DNA from: Yponomeuta sedellus
Lineage: Eukaryota; Arthropoda; Insecta; Lepidoptera; Yponomeutidae
Assembly (NCBI GenBank): GCA_934045075.1
Contig: OW203724.1
Location: forward strand, 24,255,528-24,319,527
Reading direction: 5' to 3'
DNA: 64,000 nucleotides
Shown: positions 1-12,500 of the stretch, piece by piece
Numbering within the stretch: the stretch's first letter is position 1
Layout of the letters: the number at the start of each line of letters is the position of its first letter
Program-made: the position numbers and the translations under genes
The notes under the pieces: generated by a model
Databases searched by the model: none
Seen by the model: only the letters and a program-made list of their open reading frames with translations
What the model was told of the DNA's origin: nothing

Positions 1-105
1 CCATACAAAATTTTATTAAAATCGCTCCAGCCGTGTAGACGTGAAGAAGTAACAAACATACACACTCACAAACTTTCGCCTTTATAAATAATATTAGTGT
101 GATGC
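1..105 (+). mobile_element. RTE-like LINE 3' tail fragment
   Basis: The stretch TTTTATTAAAATCGCTCCAG followed by a gene-independent tail (AGACGTGAAGAAGTAACAAA ... ATATTAGTGTGATG) recurs almost identically at about 27153-27249. The shared 3' end and absence of coding sequence fit a 5'-truncated non-LTR retrotransposon. The RTE assignment rests on resemblance to tails common in Lepidoptera. Confidence 0.5.
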
Positions 106-547
106 CTATGTAGGTATGTTGGACCACAAATATCAAAGACTTCCAAAATATTGGTAGTCATGACGATGACAACTTTGAATTAAAAAATATTTTTTTTTAA
201 TCTTTGTAATATCTTCATTGCACAAAAAGGGGTTTGTACAAAGGCGATTTTAATACTAATAAGTATTTGGTTCTTCATGCTAACCTTGGGTTAGGTTGGG
301 TTAACACTAGAAATTAATAGACATAAACCATCTTTTTCACGATTTAGACTACCAAAACTTTTAATTAAGTACCCGCTGGTTTTGGGTACTTTTAATCTTG
401 TCCTTCTTGCCCTTATACAGTCCCTATTTCTTTTCTTCTCTCAGAGAGAGAGAGAGAGTACCACGAATACCACGCGTGCCAGAAGCGGATGGGCAATTTC
501 AAGCGCTGGGGTACTGGAACATCACCTATTTAGAAATCAACATTTTA

Positions 548-889
548 CAGTACTACACATAAAAGTCCCTCCGGGAATCTACGTTCGCGCAGACTAGGAA
601 GAAGTGTAACGAAAGTACCCGAAGCTATAAGTACATTTAACATGATCTTCAACCGATACGGTTAAGGCGCAGAATTGATTGCCGCAGTAGCGCTATCTAT
701 TTTGCTCACGCTAATATTGCCAAACTAATAGTCACCTGCATCGATGACGTTGAATCAACCAATGAAGTTGAAGCAACAAAGGTGCGCGGCCTGCCATAAA
801 ATGAAACTATCTTGATCAACTTGCCGCACATCCAAAATTTGGTCATCTGCGCAGGTACATCCGCGAGACTTATTTCTTGTGTAGCACTG
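548..889 (-). mobile_element. Mariner/Tc1-like MITE, copy 1
   Basis: Seen: a 342-bp element flanked by TA (546-547 and 890-891) with terminal inverted repeats CAGTACTACACA / TGTGTAGCACTG. A second copy in the opposite orientation lies at 60384-60714. CAGT-type ends and a TA duplication are the signature of the Tc1/mariner superfamily. No transposase is encoded. Confidence 0.7.
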
Positions 890-1504
890 TACGTATCTGT
901 TAAAATATAGTTGTTTATTAATACCAGTAGGAGAACCAAAGATCCCTAAGGCACAGGTTTCTACCTAGTTTAGGGGTCAGACGTTCGAATTGTACAATGA
1001 CACTGTACGAACAACCTTTGTATTTAGCTTAAGATAAAAATTGTAGACTACAAATAAAAAAATATTTTTAATATATCATTATTTTAAAGTTTTCGCTAGC
1101 GCTAAAATTATGAGTTTTGAATGAACTTAAATGGCGCGTTGTCATTACAAAATTCGATGTTTTTGGAGTTGGCAGTCGCTTCTGCGCGATTGCTATCTGC
1201 CAAAAGAGACTGAACAGAGATTGTCAAACGGTAGCCCATACGAATTACAAATTACTTGGTATTGAGCAAAGATTCTCATTTTCATCTCTACATCCTACAC
1301 TACATTGATTGCCTCTCCAATCCACGTCCAATACGTGGGCGACCTTCGTCAAAGGCAAGACGATGACGCGCGCGAGCTCACAGCTGCAATGTAAGGGCAG
1401 ATCATGGGTTGAGTTACTCAAAGCAACATATGAATGGATGCGTAAAAACTGACCTGAAAGTAGTAGTTAATCAGTGTCATCTTCCATTATCTTTAACCTA
1501 TCTG

Positions 1505-1544
1505 CTAGCATACACTAAAGGCAGGCGCCTTTAATGTATGCTAG
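1505..1544. repeat. 18-bp inverted repeat with 4-nt loop
   Basis: Arms 1505-1522 and 1527-1544 (CTAGCATACACTAAAGGC against its complement) differ at one position. It could be a MITE footprint or a hairpin; no TSD is evident. Confidence 0.55.
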
Positions 1545-1746
1545 GTTTTTCTCCGTATACCACGATGTCGTGCCCTCAGCGACCACGGATATTGTTAGGA
1601 AATTTTCTGTGTGGTGTCTTTAAATGATGAATTAGTAATCTATCTATAGATGCGATTTATACAATCGCCATAATAAAAACTGTAATTCCTATATATAATC
1701 AGGCGACCGCATCTCAGATACGGTTTATACGCGATGTACTCACTTC

Positions 1747-1915
1747 TATATAAAACCCGGGAGAGAGCCAAATTCTAAATTTAAAGGTGGAGTGACGGGA
1801 CCCGAGTAGCGCCGAACGCGTCCGAATCCGCCCGCCCGCCTCAGTTCACCGCCGACTGCCGTCAGGAAATCCTTAAGCATCGCAAACCGCGCGATTACGA
1901 ACGCTCACTACTTTG
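1747..1915 (+). promoter_or_regulatory. Candidate distal promoter and non-coding leader exon
   Basis: Seen: TATATAAAA at 1747-1755, followed by a GC-rich stretch in otherwise AT-rich DNA, a TCAGTT initiator-like site at 1841-1846, and a strong donor TTTG|GTAAGG with the exon end at 1915. The stretch has no long ORF. Inference: it could be the untranslated first exon spliced to the acceptor at 9901/9902. The TATA-to-initiator distance (about 95 bp) is not canonical, so the true start may be an unmarked site near 1775, or the feature may be coincidental. Confidence 0.3.
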
Positions 1916-4547
1916 GTAAGGGCACACCATAAACGGAAATAAGTAATTCGAAAACAACTTTCCACCCAAACGTAATAAATTTGGTGCAACCAATTCACAG
2001 TGAATTCTCAAATACAAAACGTGCTTCAAAATTGTGAAAGTGTGTGGTGTACCAATAAGCGTATTCATTGTAAACGGTACGGTAAAATATAGGGTTTTAC
2101 AAAGTTTTATCTATGAGGATTTAACGCTTAAGTTCGCTTCGATAGTGCGGAGGCCGATTGGATTAAGCACGTGCCGCTGGAATCAAATGTTGAGTTTCAA
2201 TATGTCCGCTATAATGTTCCAGAAAGTTTTGACCATTCATTTTCCATCACATCTCATTGGAAAACACATGGAAATCATGCGGGGTTTTTCCGCAAATTGC
2301 CGGCTTTATAACCTCTAACCTTTACGCTTGCGATTCCGCTAACCATGAACCGTTGTCTAACGTTCTGCTAACATTATTTTCTCACTATTTGACCATTACA
2401 GTTTCAAATTAAGTTTTCTTAATAAAAGTTTTCCGCATTGCGCTACCAGAAGAGCGAAAGTCTCTTGCTGTGAAATATTTAGGTACAGACTGGCTGGAGT
2501 CTAGAATATCGATCACTGCTCTCTTTTTGTTTCTTTGCTTAATGTGTTCTTACATTAGTGAGTTTGGCGTTTACCCATAAAGAAGGGTCTAATTTTCTTG
2601 ATATTTCTTGCCTTCTTTACGTTTCTTGTCTTCTTCACTTGAGTGCACTTTGGCGTTTACTTAAAAATAAAGGTCTTCAATTATGTTTTTAGTCTTTTGA
2701 ACGCTTGTTTTTGTATATTATTTGGTACTGTTCCTTTAAGTTTATTTGTGATGAGTAACGCAATAGTTATTACTTTATTAGCAAGCAAAACACAATCGGT
2801 TACGAGAGACCCGGTTAACTCGTACATTTCAAAACCAAAATCTGTTAAATCGGCCCAGCCGTTCTCGAGTTTTAGCGACACCAACTAACCTCATTTGATT
2901 CTTATATATAGAAGATAGATAACTTCGTTACAAATTTTACAAAATATTATTGACGTGGCGCAACCATATTAATCAATTACCCTTTTCATTTCACGCAAAA
3001 GGGTAGTGCGGTGCCCACATGAGAAATTATCGATAGCACATGCCCCACATAACGAAATAGATATTGACTTATGATCACAGTGACGTGTTGATTTAAGGCA
3101 TACATTCGATTTGTTTGTTATCACTCAGAAAACGCTTTATCCTTGAATACAGACAATGTGAAATTAGAAGAGCTTTGCAAAGTTCAAAATCAAAACAACA
3201 GTGGCTGAGATTGTTTCGAGACTGTGGTTAAAGCTAAAATTATATCTTTCATTGTGATTTAAACAGGAAAAAAGCTTCATAGATGAGGATATAAAAGTGA
3301 CACGGTTTCTGACCTAGAAAATATAGATAACTCATTATTACACACCAGGAAGTAAGAATACAATTACAAACTTTTGCATTTGCATAAGTTACTTGAATAT
3401 CTTTACCTATATTTATCTTTACTCAAATCTCTACATATGATTTCTACATTTGCAGATATACACACTTTTTTCAACGGAGCAAAGCTGAAGTTCAGAAGCT
3501 CCAACCATCCTCCACACAGCTGGCTTGGAGCCAAATCAAAATACATACGCATTTAGTGTTTCATGTCGCGAATGAAAAATTACTTCGAACGTTACAGTTC
3601 GTCCGTCTGGGAGAGTTCGGGGAAAGCTCTGTCGTGTCGGGAAATGTTGTAAATTTTGCACTTTACGGTTACTATTGGAGTTACATCGCGGATCAGGGGT
3701 TAGGTGGGTGCGATTTCCTTGATAAAGGATCCTTGTGCCAAAGAACTTTATCGCCTAGGTAGCTCGATGTATAATCAAATAAGAAGTGGGCATCTGATAG
3801 ATATTTAGGCAAAATAAAATATGCATTAAGTAACGTATTGAAAAACTTTTCTAGATGGATATTAAAGATTGACCAGACCCCGATTGACGCTGCAAAGTTC
3901 GAGTGGAATTGATTATTAATGTTGTATAGAATCAGGCGTTACTTTGCGGAAATCCATAATAGCATTAAAAAGTTAAAATTACTTTGCTGAATTCCGCCAA
4001 AAATCCCACAAGCACCATGCGGCTAGCTAATGCACCGCCCTCCCTCCCACTTTTTCAAGCAGAAGCAAGACACGAACACACCACCACCAACACCAATACT
4101 TGTGTGAGAAAACACGCGACGCGTTTCGCCTCTAACACGAGGCATCCTCAGGCTCCCAAATGCAAGTATTATTAATGTATTAGATAAAACGAATTTCGAA
4201 AAACACTGCGACTGAGACCAAGACTACGGATAATCAAACGGTCGTCGATTTTGGAAGTTACGTAAAGTTAGCAAGTTTATATAAAAATAATAATATACAA
4301 TGTATTGTATATTATGTTATACATAGGTACATACTCGAACGTTTGTATCCTGAATAGGTAGGCAGAGATCAGGGTTTGCATCTTGCCACGATCCTGACCA
4401 ACACCTTCATGAACATTCATAAGTGGTTCATTTAATAAAAATAAATAAGTTATAAAATGATGGAAGGAGCAAGAGAAGCTTAGTTTGCCAGAAAAATGAG
4501 GAGTTTAAAGAACATCGTAAAGTTCTCGACAGAAGTAATTAAATCAA

Positions 4548-5235
4548 TACAAAAACCGGCCAAGTACATCTCAGGTCACGCGTAGTGTAGGGTTCCGAAG
4601 AAGGATTCCTTTTTTTGATTGATATTAGGATTCTATTTTACTTATATATTATTATCTTCCTGCTTTACAGAACTGATAACGTCATGAAATAAATAATAAA
4701 TAAATAACTTTTCCACAACACAATCACATCATTGAAGTTTTTTTCAGTGAGATTTATACGTTTTCCTTTTATAACCTGGTAGACTATTACTCGTCGAGTT
4801 GTTAAAGCTACTAACCCGTGATAGTGTTCTTTTAATTTCATTATAATTATATGCTAGTTACTGTCCTGATTTTTTTCACGTTTCTACAAACAGCCATTTA
4901 TACGGGAGAGGGGGAAACTCTCTACTCGAATAAAAATTTAGTCTTCAATGATCAATATTTCGCAAACGGATGCATGGATCAAAAAAAAATGTACTCCTAC
5001 AATAGGTTAAACAACCTATTAAACGGTACCACCTTGTATATAGACTAGACAGGGAAAAAATCATCCTTATTTATATGAAGAGGAAAATATTTTATTGTAC
5101 CGTTTTGTCGTCGTGATTTGTATGTAAATCTATATCAAATTTAAGCTGTCTAGTATTAAGCCACGGACAGGCAGACGGACTGGCGGAGATGACGAAACTA
5201 TAAGGTTTCTTGTTGACAACGGAATCCTAAAAAGT
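4548..5235 (-). mobile_element. Lepidopteran repeat beginning and ending with 'ggttccg' motifs
   Basis: Starts with GTAGGGTTCCGAAGAAGG and ends with a GGACAGGCAGACGGACTGGC block, the complement of the 'gaccgtctgtctgtc' section seen in plus-strand relatives at about 13648-14232 and 49925-50478. Small ORFs inside have no recognisable domain. It is a widespread non-coding family by resemblance; class uncertain. Confidence 0.45.
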
Positions 5236-5747
5236 AATTGAAATCCTGAAGTGTTTCTAGACAAGCTAAGGTGTCAGCTAACGCTGGAACATTCTTTAGA
5301 AGACGGATAGTCTAATATTAGTAGCGACGCACGCGGTTGCAGCTAGTGATACAATCGACAGAATTAGATGCAAAAAGTAGAAGCCAAAAGTCTGATCGAT
5401 GATGAATAGTCTATATGGACTTGGGTCCCAATATTTCTATGAGCTCACCACTGATTTGTATGTACTTATAGAACAGGTCAAAGACAAAATTCGAAATGCC
5501 TGTCTGCTAAAGGTTTTCAATGACGATGCATTGTATATGTTATTTTGAGATTTGGATAAAGCCCTGGCTCAAATTTTTCTTTAGGGTTTCAAATTTGATG
5601 ATATTCCAGACCTCATCAGATGCGCCTTGGCATCTTTGCAGCGACAGGAAAGAAGAAAATCCTAGTGCAAACAATTTTAGAAACCTTTCTTTATTTTGTT
5701 CCCTGTGTCTATAACTTGCCTGATGTCAATACAGTTTGTATACTACG

Positions 5748-6059
5748 TCAGAGTGCTTAGTGCGAGTTTGACAGATCCAATCGAATAACTTTACTACCGC
5801 GTTAATCGAGCATTGAGTAGTGAGTATGAGTACGTTAACCGTTTGAACTGGCAAAACGCTGTCACAGTACAACTCGCACTCGCGTAATTCCTGTTTTGGC
5901 TGGTAAACGTGTTCACTTCTCAACGTAAACCATTACAACTCGCACTCAGCAATTTTAATTTCCATACTTGTCGCTAGGTGGCGCTTCCTCGATGCCATAG
6001 AAATATGAGTTTACATTAACGCGATCGAGTAGTTAAAAAACTCGCACTCTGCACTCTGA
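5748..6059. mobile_element. MITE with TCAGAGTGC inverted ends
   Basis: Left end TCAGAGTGCTTAGTGCGAGT and right end ACTCGCACTCTGCACTCTGA are near-complementary over about 25 bp. ACTCGCACT recurs internally (about 5873 and 5937). Length 312 bp, no ORF of note. Target duplication unclear. Confidence 0.5.
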
Positions 6060-7460
6060 ACATGTGGCATTTATCATACTGAATCGCCGTCTCTCTCTCT
6101 TATTCAAGGAATAGTGGTAAGGAGCACTTCAAAGGTTTTGGCCAGCAAAAGTGGCTCTGGCTCAATAATTTCTACTATCTGCCTACCTATTATTTAAATT
6201 TAACGGTGTTATTGTAAAACAAAGTCTGTACAATATTTAAACTGCATTTGACGTTTGATGTTTTAAGATTCATATATTTTTTTATATATAACACTTTTAT
6301 ACTATTGCAGAATGTCAACGCAAAGGAATTGAAATTAAAAGAATAAAGCCATATTTTATGATTCTTCTTTTTTTAGGTCGCTACCATACAGCATGCATTA
6401 ATGCTTTGACTCGTGCAGTGCATCCTCTCACACCACAGAACATATGTTCTGTGTCTCACACTGTACGGGTGACGATTCGAATCGTCTGTCAAATTACAAG
6501 CTAAATACTTAGCCAGGATTCCGGCAGGATTTGGTTCGCATAATTAAGACCCTGAACTGTTATTGTTTGACCGCGGAAGGATTGAAATGATTAAATTGCC
6601 ATGTTGATAATTTCGTTGTCAAAAAAGGCACAGAAAAACCTCATTTAAAAGGCAATAGGCGTGACGACAGTATCAAATAATCAAAGATTTAACGATATTA
6701 GGGGAAAGTACTTACATATTAAAGGATTTAAAACACTAATCAGTGTTTGATAGTTTAAAAAAAAAGAGATAACCAATATTTTCAATAAAATGAAAGAATA
6801 TGATACTGTTTTCAGCCATTTTGACTGAAATACCTATCACACCGCGTGACGTCAAGCTTAGTAAGCTTCACCCGTGCTTTGGTGTGATCTGATTACTAGT
6901 GATTACGATATTTTTTACCTGGGCGTGACGTCAATTTCGACGCCATGACACTGTGAGCTGTTTTCCCACAGATTTAAAATTACTTTAGAAAAATGGCTTT
7001 AACCGTCGTTAGTTAAACTTTAGTTTATTACTGAAATATGGGGTTTTTTGGAAATAATACTGGGTCCCTACATTCTGGAAGAGGATTTAAAAAGCCTTTT
7101 ATGTGTTTGGTCTTTGTTTAGGTTAGGTTAGTGTGCTCATTATTCGATAAACCAAAACGTCTTCATAGAGCGAAATGTTAGTAAGGACTTAATTGTTTCA
7201 TAGTTTTGAGATACGAATATTTCATATTTCCAAAAGTGTTTCAATTACATAAAGAGCTCCTTAAATGTACTTTAAAATAGTCTTTCCTTTCATCAAAGTT
7301 TATTGAAGTGCATTTGATGATTATTTCAAGGAATAAGATAATAATATTCTTTACCGGAAAAGAAACATAAAATAAGGATACTAAAATAATAAAAAATTCT
7401 CTGTACGTAATACAGAGAATAGTGTAAAGAGGTTCGAAATTTCACTGATGCCGGTGAGTC

Positions 7461-7534
7461 GCCCATTAGCTCAGTTGGATAGAGCGCTGGCACGGATAGC
7501 CAGAGGTCGCGGGTTCAAATCCCGGCATGGGTGG
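7461..7534 (+). mobile_element. tRNA-like repeat, solitary copy
   Basis: Seen: TTAGCTCAGTTGGATAGAGC (box A region), an anticodon-like stem CTGGC/GCCAG around ACGGATA, and box B GGTTCAAATCC. The loop lacks the invariant U33 and the acceptor stem does not close in register, so this is a tRNA-derived repeat and not a functional tRNA. Flanks (about 7390-7620) match the family's 310-bp unit: AATACAGAGAATAGTGTAAAG upstream and AGCCTCTAAATAGGTTTTTA downstream. Confidence 0.65.
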
Positions 7535-8977
7535 AATTTTTAGCCTCTAAATAGGTTTTTAAAATTGTCCTTAGCACGGGTTAGTGCATTAAAAATAAAA
7601 ATAGTATAATAAAATAAGGATTTACAAAAATACAGTACAATAATTGGCAATTCTTGCTTAGAGCAATTTCTTCCAGACAATCTACGATGGACTTGGAGTT
7701 GCTGATGGAAAAGTTAGAAGGGTAGTTTGAATCGAGTTTTAATAAATTGCATCGTTCTACTTTTGCTTCTCATGGGATATTTACATTAGAATTGTAGATT
7801 GTTGGTCGTAATTAACAAATTTAAGAACTAAAATCACGTTTACAACTTTTCCTGCATACGGCCCTTTGTCAAGTAGTTTTATGACTGCCAAGTGTTTTGC
7901 GAACAGTTGGTCAATTGTTTATATATCCAGACTGTTCTGAAGTGGTCTCGATTCGTTTGTAATGTGTCTATTTCTGTTGATATTTTCATCTTGTTGCTTT
8001 GCTATTTCGATTCCTACGCGACGCCCACGTCAATTTTGAAATATTTTTATTACAGTGATTGGCATATTTCTCGGACCACTAAACGGGATGATTAGTTTCG
8101 CTGATTTAGGAGATGCTTAAGTAGACGTTTAAGACGTCTTCGCTTCACAGGCTTTTGTATATTTTACAACCGTGAAATATTGTTTAGTTTGATTTATCGT
8201 GACCATTTGTGCCAAGGTCGTACACTTTCTCATACTCGTCTAATTTTATTTTTAAACTTTTCGGAAGTAGTGCTGCTTATAAATTCTATGTAATTTTCAA
8301 TTTCCCCCATTATTCATTTTTAAGTTTCAACGACCCCATTTTGATTCTGGCTTTATGGCACTCGGCCAGACAGCTGATGCAGCTATAGTCTCTATAATAT
8401 TGCAAGTCTTATTATTTGTTGTAGTGCCTACAATTCTTCTTTCGAGTCGATTAGCTTCGACTCTTCCTCGGACGTCCCGCTTCCAAAACGTAGTTACTGC
8501 GATATACCTCTACAATCATACATGGACTCACGCATATATCCCGGATGGTAGGCAAGAGTCTGACACTTGCTACGATCCTTCAGATCTCTTTCGCGTCATC
8601 AACATTCACTTACCTATCTTCATTTACTTCCAAACCTACTTTTTTTCTTTATGATCATCGACGACATAAATTGAGCTTGCTGTCTAGCCCTTGTCATTTC
8701 CAGATTGTTTTAATACATGCTGCTTAGGATCAACAATTTTCAGTGAAAGTTTCGACGAAGATTGAAGAGCACTTTTTACCGAACTCCACACAGTGATTGG
8801 CATTTGTCCAAAGTTATTAATTAAACAGTTACGTCTCTCAAAATATTTTACACTGCAACAGGCGTGCAGACATCAAGGCTAATCATATTATTTGTGTCTT
8901 GTAAAATTTTATTAGTGGAAACATGTATATTCTCTATGGAATTATAATTTATTTTATCGAATTGGTTAGTGTCTACT

Positions 8978-9048
8978 AAGAATAAAATTTTCACTACCAA
9001 TTCGATGGTAATTTATTTTATCGAATTGGTAGTGAAAATTTTATTCTT
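8978..9048. repeat. 29-bp perfect inverted repeat, 13-nt loop
   Basis: Arms 8978-9006 and 9020-9048 contain AATAAAATTTTCACTACCAA and its complement. A direct copy of the inner part (ATTTATTTTATCGAATTGGT) also lies at about 8947-8966. Confidence 0.85.
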
Positions 9049-9901
9049 CATTGATTATATTATTTTCGTCTTAATAAGTGAGTTAAGAATCTTCTTGTTT
9101 ATTGTGTAACACCCTTATTTTTATAATTTGACAAAATAAAAGCGACCACATGTTACAAAGTATATTTTGAATTTTTAAACTGACCTCATATTTTTCTGAC
9201 TGGCTGATAAACGACAAGCAAATGCTACTCTATTTTCATGTTACGAATTTATTTTGGCAAATGAGTCAAGGGCCTCTAGAGCTTGACCCATTTTTTTCGC
9301 AAGAAACGAGTAGCACTTGCAACAAGTGCAACAGATGAATGTTCGTCATAAATACCAAATAATAAAAATGTTAACTACTTTACTCATTTGTTGTTATAAA
9401 AGCTAGAGACGCACGAACCGAAGTGAAAAATTTAAAATTAGCAAATGTTACATCGTTTTCTTACATCTTACAAGTTGAAATGAAGATCTATTTCTATGCC
9501 AATAAAGAGAACCCTTCTGGCAGCAGTTCCCCAAAATAGTTTCTGATACACAAGGCAGCTGAAGATAACATATTTACGTAGAGACAGGTGTACATTTGCC
9601 TCGATACTTTGTTAGGGTAAGCTTTTTAGTTTTCTTTCAAACACTAATTTTGCAATAACAGAAAGTATTGAATAATAAATTGAACACTCTAAACTTGGAA
9701 TCTTGTTTCTGAATAAACACTACTGTTGAGTTCTATTTTAGTCTAACCAGTAAATAAAAAAGTGAGAGGCGCTCGACTGACGCTCCTTATTTATGAGCGT
9801 CCAATAAGCTCCCTAGATAAAAACAGAATTATGCGTGTTGAATGCTTTCCTTATGAGCCCGGAACCGCGCATGCTTCTAACCAATCAACGTATTGTTTCA
9901 G

Positions 9902-10440
9902 CGATGCACATGGTTGCGTGACGCCGGGTTGACACGCATCAACTCGCGAGATGTCCCAACCGCCGCCGGGGCGCGGGCGCGCGCGGCTCCCGGGCCCCCC
10001 ATCCCCTCTCCACTACCGCCCACCCTCCCCATGGGCTCCGAGTCCACCCCCACTGATCTCAGGCCCGAGACACTCCACTGCCATCGTCTCACCGCCGCCA
10101 GTCCACCCATCACCTAAACCTTTCCGCCCCCTCCAGTCTCCCCATTCATTTCGACCCCATTCGCCGACACCCAGCTCACACTTCTCCATATCCCCGTATC
10201 CGATGTCCCCGACTTTGGGTCAATCTCCGGAATACTATTACTCGTCCCCGTACGAGCCAATCCGGGAGTATGACTACGCTGGAGTGCCTTTGGAGCCCCC
10301 GCCGCCGCCGAGACCGTTGATCTATGAAGAGGAGGAAGAGAGGGGTCCTTCTACCGCGGAGATCATCGCTAGCCAGTCGCAGGAGGGCTATGTGGACGAG
10401 AAGCTTGCCGAGTACCAGTTGACGATTCAGCTGCTGCAAG
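9902..10440 (+). CDS. Msp300: Msp300/nesprin-1 distal 5' coding exon (proline-rich N-terminus; coding from 9951)
   Basis: Seen: ATG at 9951 has purine at -3 and is the first in-frame ATG after a stop at 9930-9932. The frame runs 163 codons plus one base to a donor (CAAG|GTCAGT) at 10440/10441, so the exon ends in phase 1. Upstream, TTTCAG at 9896-9901 with CTAAC 21 nt before the AG makes a good 3' splice site, so this is probably exon 2 or later with a short leader. The leader holds a tiny uORF (9904-9921). The protein starts with about 100 residues very rich in Pro, Ser and Arg, continues with a Tyr-rich patch (YYYSSPYEPIREYDY), a PPPPP run and an EEEEE acid run, and ends in a likely helix (EKLAEYQLTIQLLQ). 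Inference: joined to the exon at 60937 it gives IQLLQ-DEQERVQKK, like the LQDEQE context at the start of vertebrate nesprin-1. The proline-rich part could bind SH3 or WW partners. Local GC content is far above the surroundings. Confidence 0.72.
9904..9921 (+). promoter_or_regulatory. Short upstream ORF in the distal exon leader
   Basis: Seen: ATG-CAC-ATG-GTT-GCG-TGA lies between the acceptor at 9901 and the main ATG at 9951, in another frame, ending 29 nt before the main start. Inference: it could dampen initiation at 9951. uORFs this small also arise by chance. Confidence 0.35.
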
Positions 10441-11397
10441 GTCAGTGAAGTTTTGATTTATGGATAATTTACAACGTGGTCTAAATGGAGTCATATAATT
10501 TATCTCTTTTTAATCCGGATGAAAAGAAATTATAGAATAGGCGATAAGGTTAATAATCTTTTAAATTTAAGATAAAAGGTTTAATATAGACTTTTTACAC
10601 TTCTAATACACGTATTGGAACAAAGTTTATAATAATTTGAATGTGATATTTTATGCAAACGTTCCCGAAGATATATCTCTGCCCTTCTTTTACACATTTT
10701 TATAATGAAATTAACAATATTTAGGGCGTGCATTACCAAAATAACGCTGAGTTTGCTCCCATTCACTCACTCCAACTTGAAATATTTGGTCAATGCTAAA
10801 ATTACGCATGAACCAAGTGTTCAATTGAACCGGCTAAACAGGTCAGTTGAAATCGAAGTGTGGCCACGAAGCAAAGTTTAATAAATATTAGGGAATCAGT
10901 GTGGTAACCTGCTTGTGGCTTCTTTGATCTGTTTGTATTCCGCAACCCAAAACACAAATCACACAAGAAAGCAATCACTCGCCTAGCTGGCGAAGTTAAC
11001 AAAAGTGATCTGTGCCAAAAATATGCACGTTTTTTTACATTATTATGTCAAAAGGTTTATACTAAGTTGATAGTAGCTTGCTTCGCGCTTAGTGCCATAG
11101 ACCACTAAGTATCTATTCCGGCCATACCATATTTTTTATTATTACTTCATAATTTTTTCCTCTTCGATAAAAACGAAATCTCTTTTGTACTTTGTGGCTT
11201 CATCATCCGACTAACAACTTTAATCAACTCTGATAATCTAGAGATTATTTAAATGTTCATCCCATTTCGTTTGTATTTATCGCCTCTAATTGTCATTTCC
11301 AATTGAGTGTAGCAGCGTAATTAAACGCTCGATCTATCAAACCGAGACGGTTGTTAGAGGGCTGATATTTTCGATTGGGAAGATGAATTCCGCAGAA

Positions 11398-11650
11398 GTT
11401 TAAAAACCTATTTAGAGGCTAAAAAATTCACCCATGCCGGGATTCGAACCCGCAACCTCTGGCTATCCGTACCAGCGCTCTACCAATTGAGCCAATGGGC
11501 AACTCACGGCATCAGTGAAATTTCGAACCTCTTTACAATATTCTCTGTATTACGTACAGGCAGCGACATCTGACTTAAGCAAATTGCATTACTTACAGCC
11601 CCGACTACCTACTTTGCAGTTAGGTTTTAACATCGGAACGATATCACTGT
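11398..11650 (-). mobile_element. tRNA-like repeat, minus-strand copy
   Basis: Contains the complement of the family unit: ACCTATTTAGAGGCTAAAAA, then GGGATTCGAACCC (box B complement), then CGTACAGGCAGCGACATCTG. It matches copies at 20161-21110 and 44465-44710. Open frames in it are by-products of the repeat. Confidence 0.65.
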
Positions 11651-12279
11651 ACCCGCAGAAGTGTTTAGCTCGAACTGTGTTGAGTTTTTTGCTAACCGCG
11701 GAAAGCCCAGAAGGGTAATACGATTTTTGAGTGACCTGAATTCATCATATCACTGCTCCCCAAAAACTACTGAAAACATTGATCAAACAGTATCAGTCTC
11801 CCCTGTCGTATTATTTCATGTAACCCCTCTAACGGAAAATTTTATCCCTGTATTACACACAAATTGCCTTAACATCGCGTGACCGTTGGCAGTAGGCGGC
11901 CGCGACGTTGATACGTATAAAAATATATTTCCGAAATCCAACGCAGACAGCCACGATCAAGTTTACCACGGTGTCTAAAAGTGTCACTGTAACTTCCTTA
12001 ATACCTTCGTCATCAGTTAACTTTTCATCTCACATTTCAATGTCTTTGGTGTCTCTGGGAGGCTGTTCTAGTATACAACAAAGCATTTTAAACAAAGCGG
12101 ATAAACATATTCTGTGTTCAGTCACCTTCAGTCAGATAATGCTATATTGCAAGTAAACAATTGTACAATGGGGCGGACATATTACTTTGAGCAATTTCAA
12201 CCAATCAACGGCAGGAAGCCTGCACCCAGCAGTGGGTGTAAACGAGGTGAAAATGATGAGGTGCTCTGACGATGTATCG

Positions 12280-12500
12280 ATTTGGCATCAATCAATTAGC
12301 CAGTACTCGTCCACTACTGGACATAGCCTTTTCAGAACGCCTTTTCTCTGTGTCCTTGGCCATCCTCATCCAACCACTTCCTATGCATGTCCTACGCTGC
12401 GTTTACCAGTTCGTGGTCTCCACTCGAGAACGTTTGAACCCATCGACCATCGGTTTTTCGGCATATGTGACTTGCCCACTGTCACTTCAGCTTGCTAATC
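12280..12500 (+). mobile_element. Non-LTR retrotransposon 3' fragment
   Basis: TCCACTACTGGACATAGCCT followed by text resembling the 'city-block' 3' tails of lepidopteran LINEs (TGTCCTTGGCCATCCTCATC). Two overlapping frames over it show no reverse-transcriptase motif. Confidence 0.4.

Larger units (their letters stand above)
1921..9890. other. AT-rich upstream DNA, no gene seen
   Basis: Apart from the repeats listed separately (about 4350-4420, 4548-5235, 5748-6059, the tRNA-like copy near 7460 and a palindrome near 9000), I see no coding signal. ORFs such as 2034-2318 and 8355-8654 lack recognisable domains, codon bias or matching splice sites. If the leader exon at 1747-1915 is real, this is its intron. 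Confidence 0.5.

Noticed and set aside
8355..8654. 99-residue ORF with hydrophobic start
   Set aside because: Hydrophobic N-terminus is a product of AT-rich codons; no conserved motif, and an overlapping frame is equally long.
9898..10439. Minus-strand ORFs opposite the distal exon
   Set aside because: Antisense shadows of the proline-rich coding frame.
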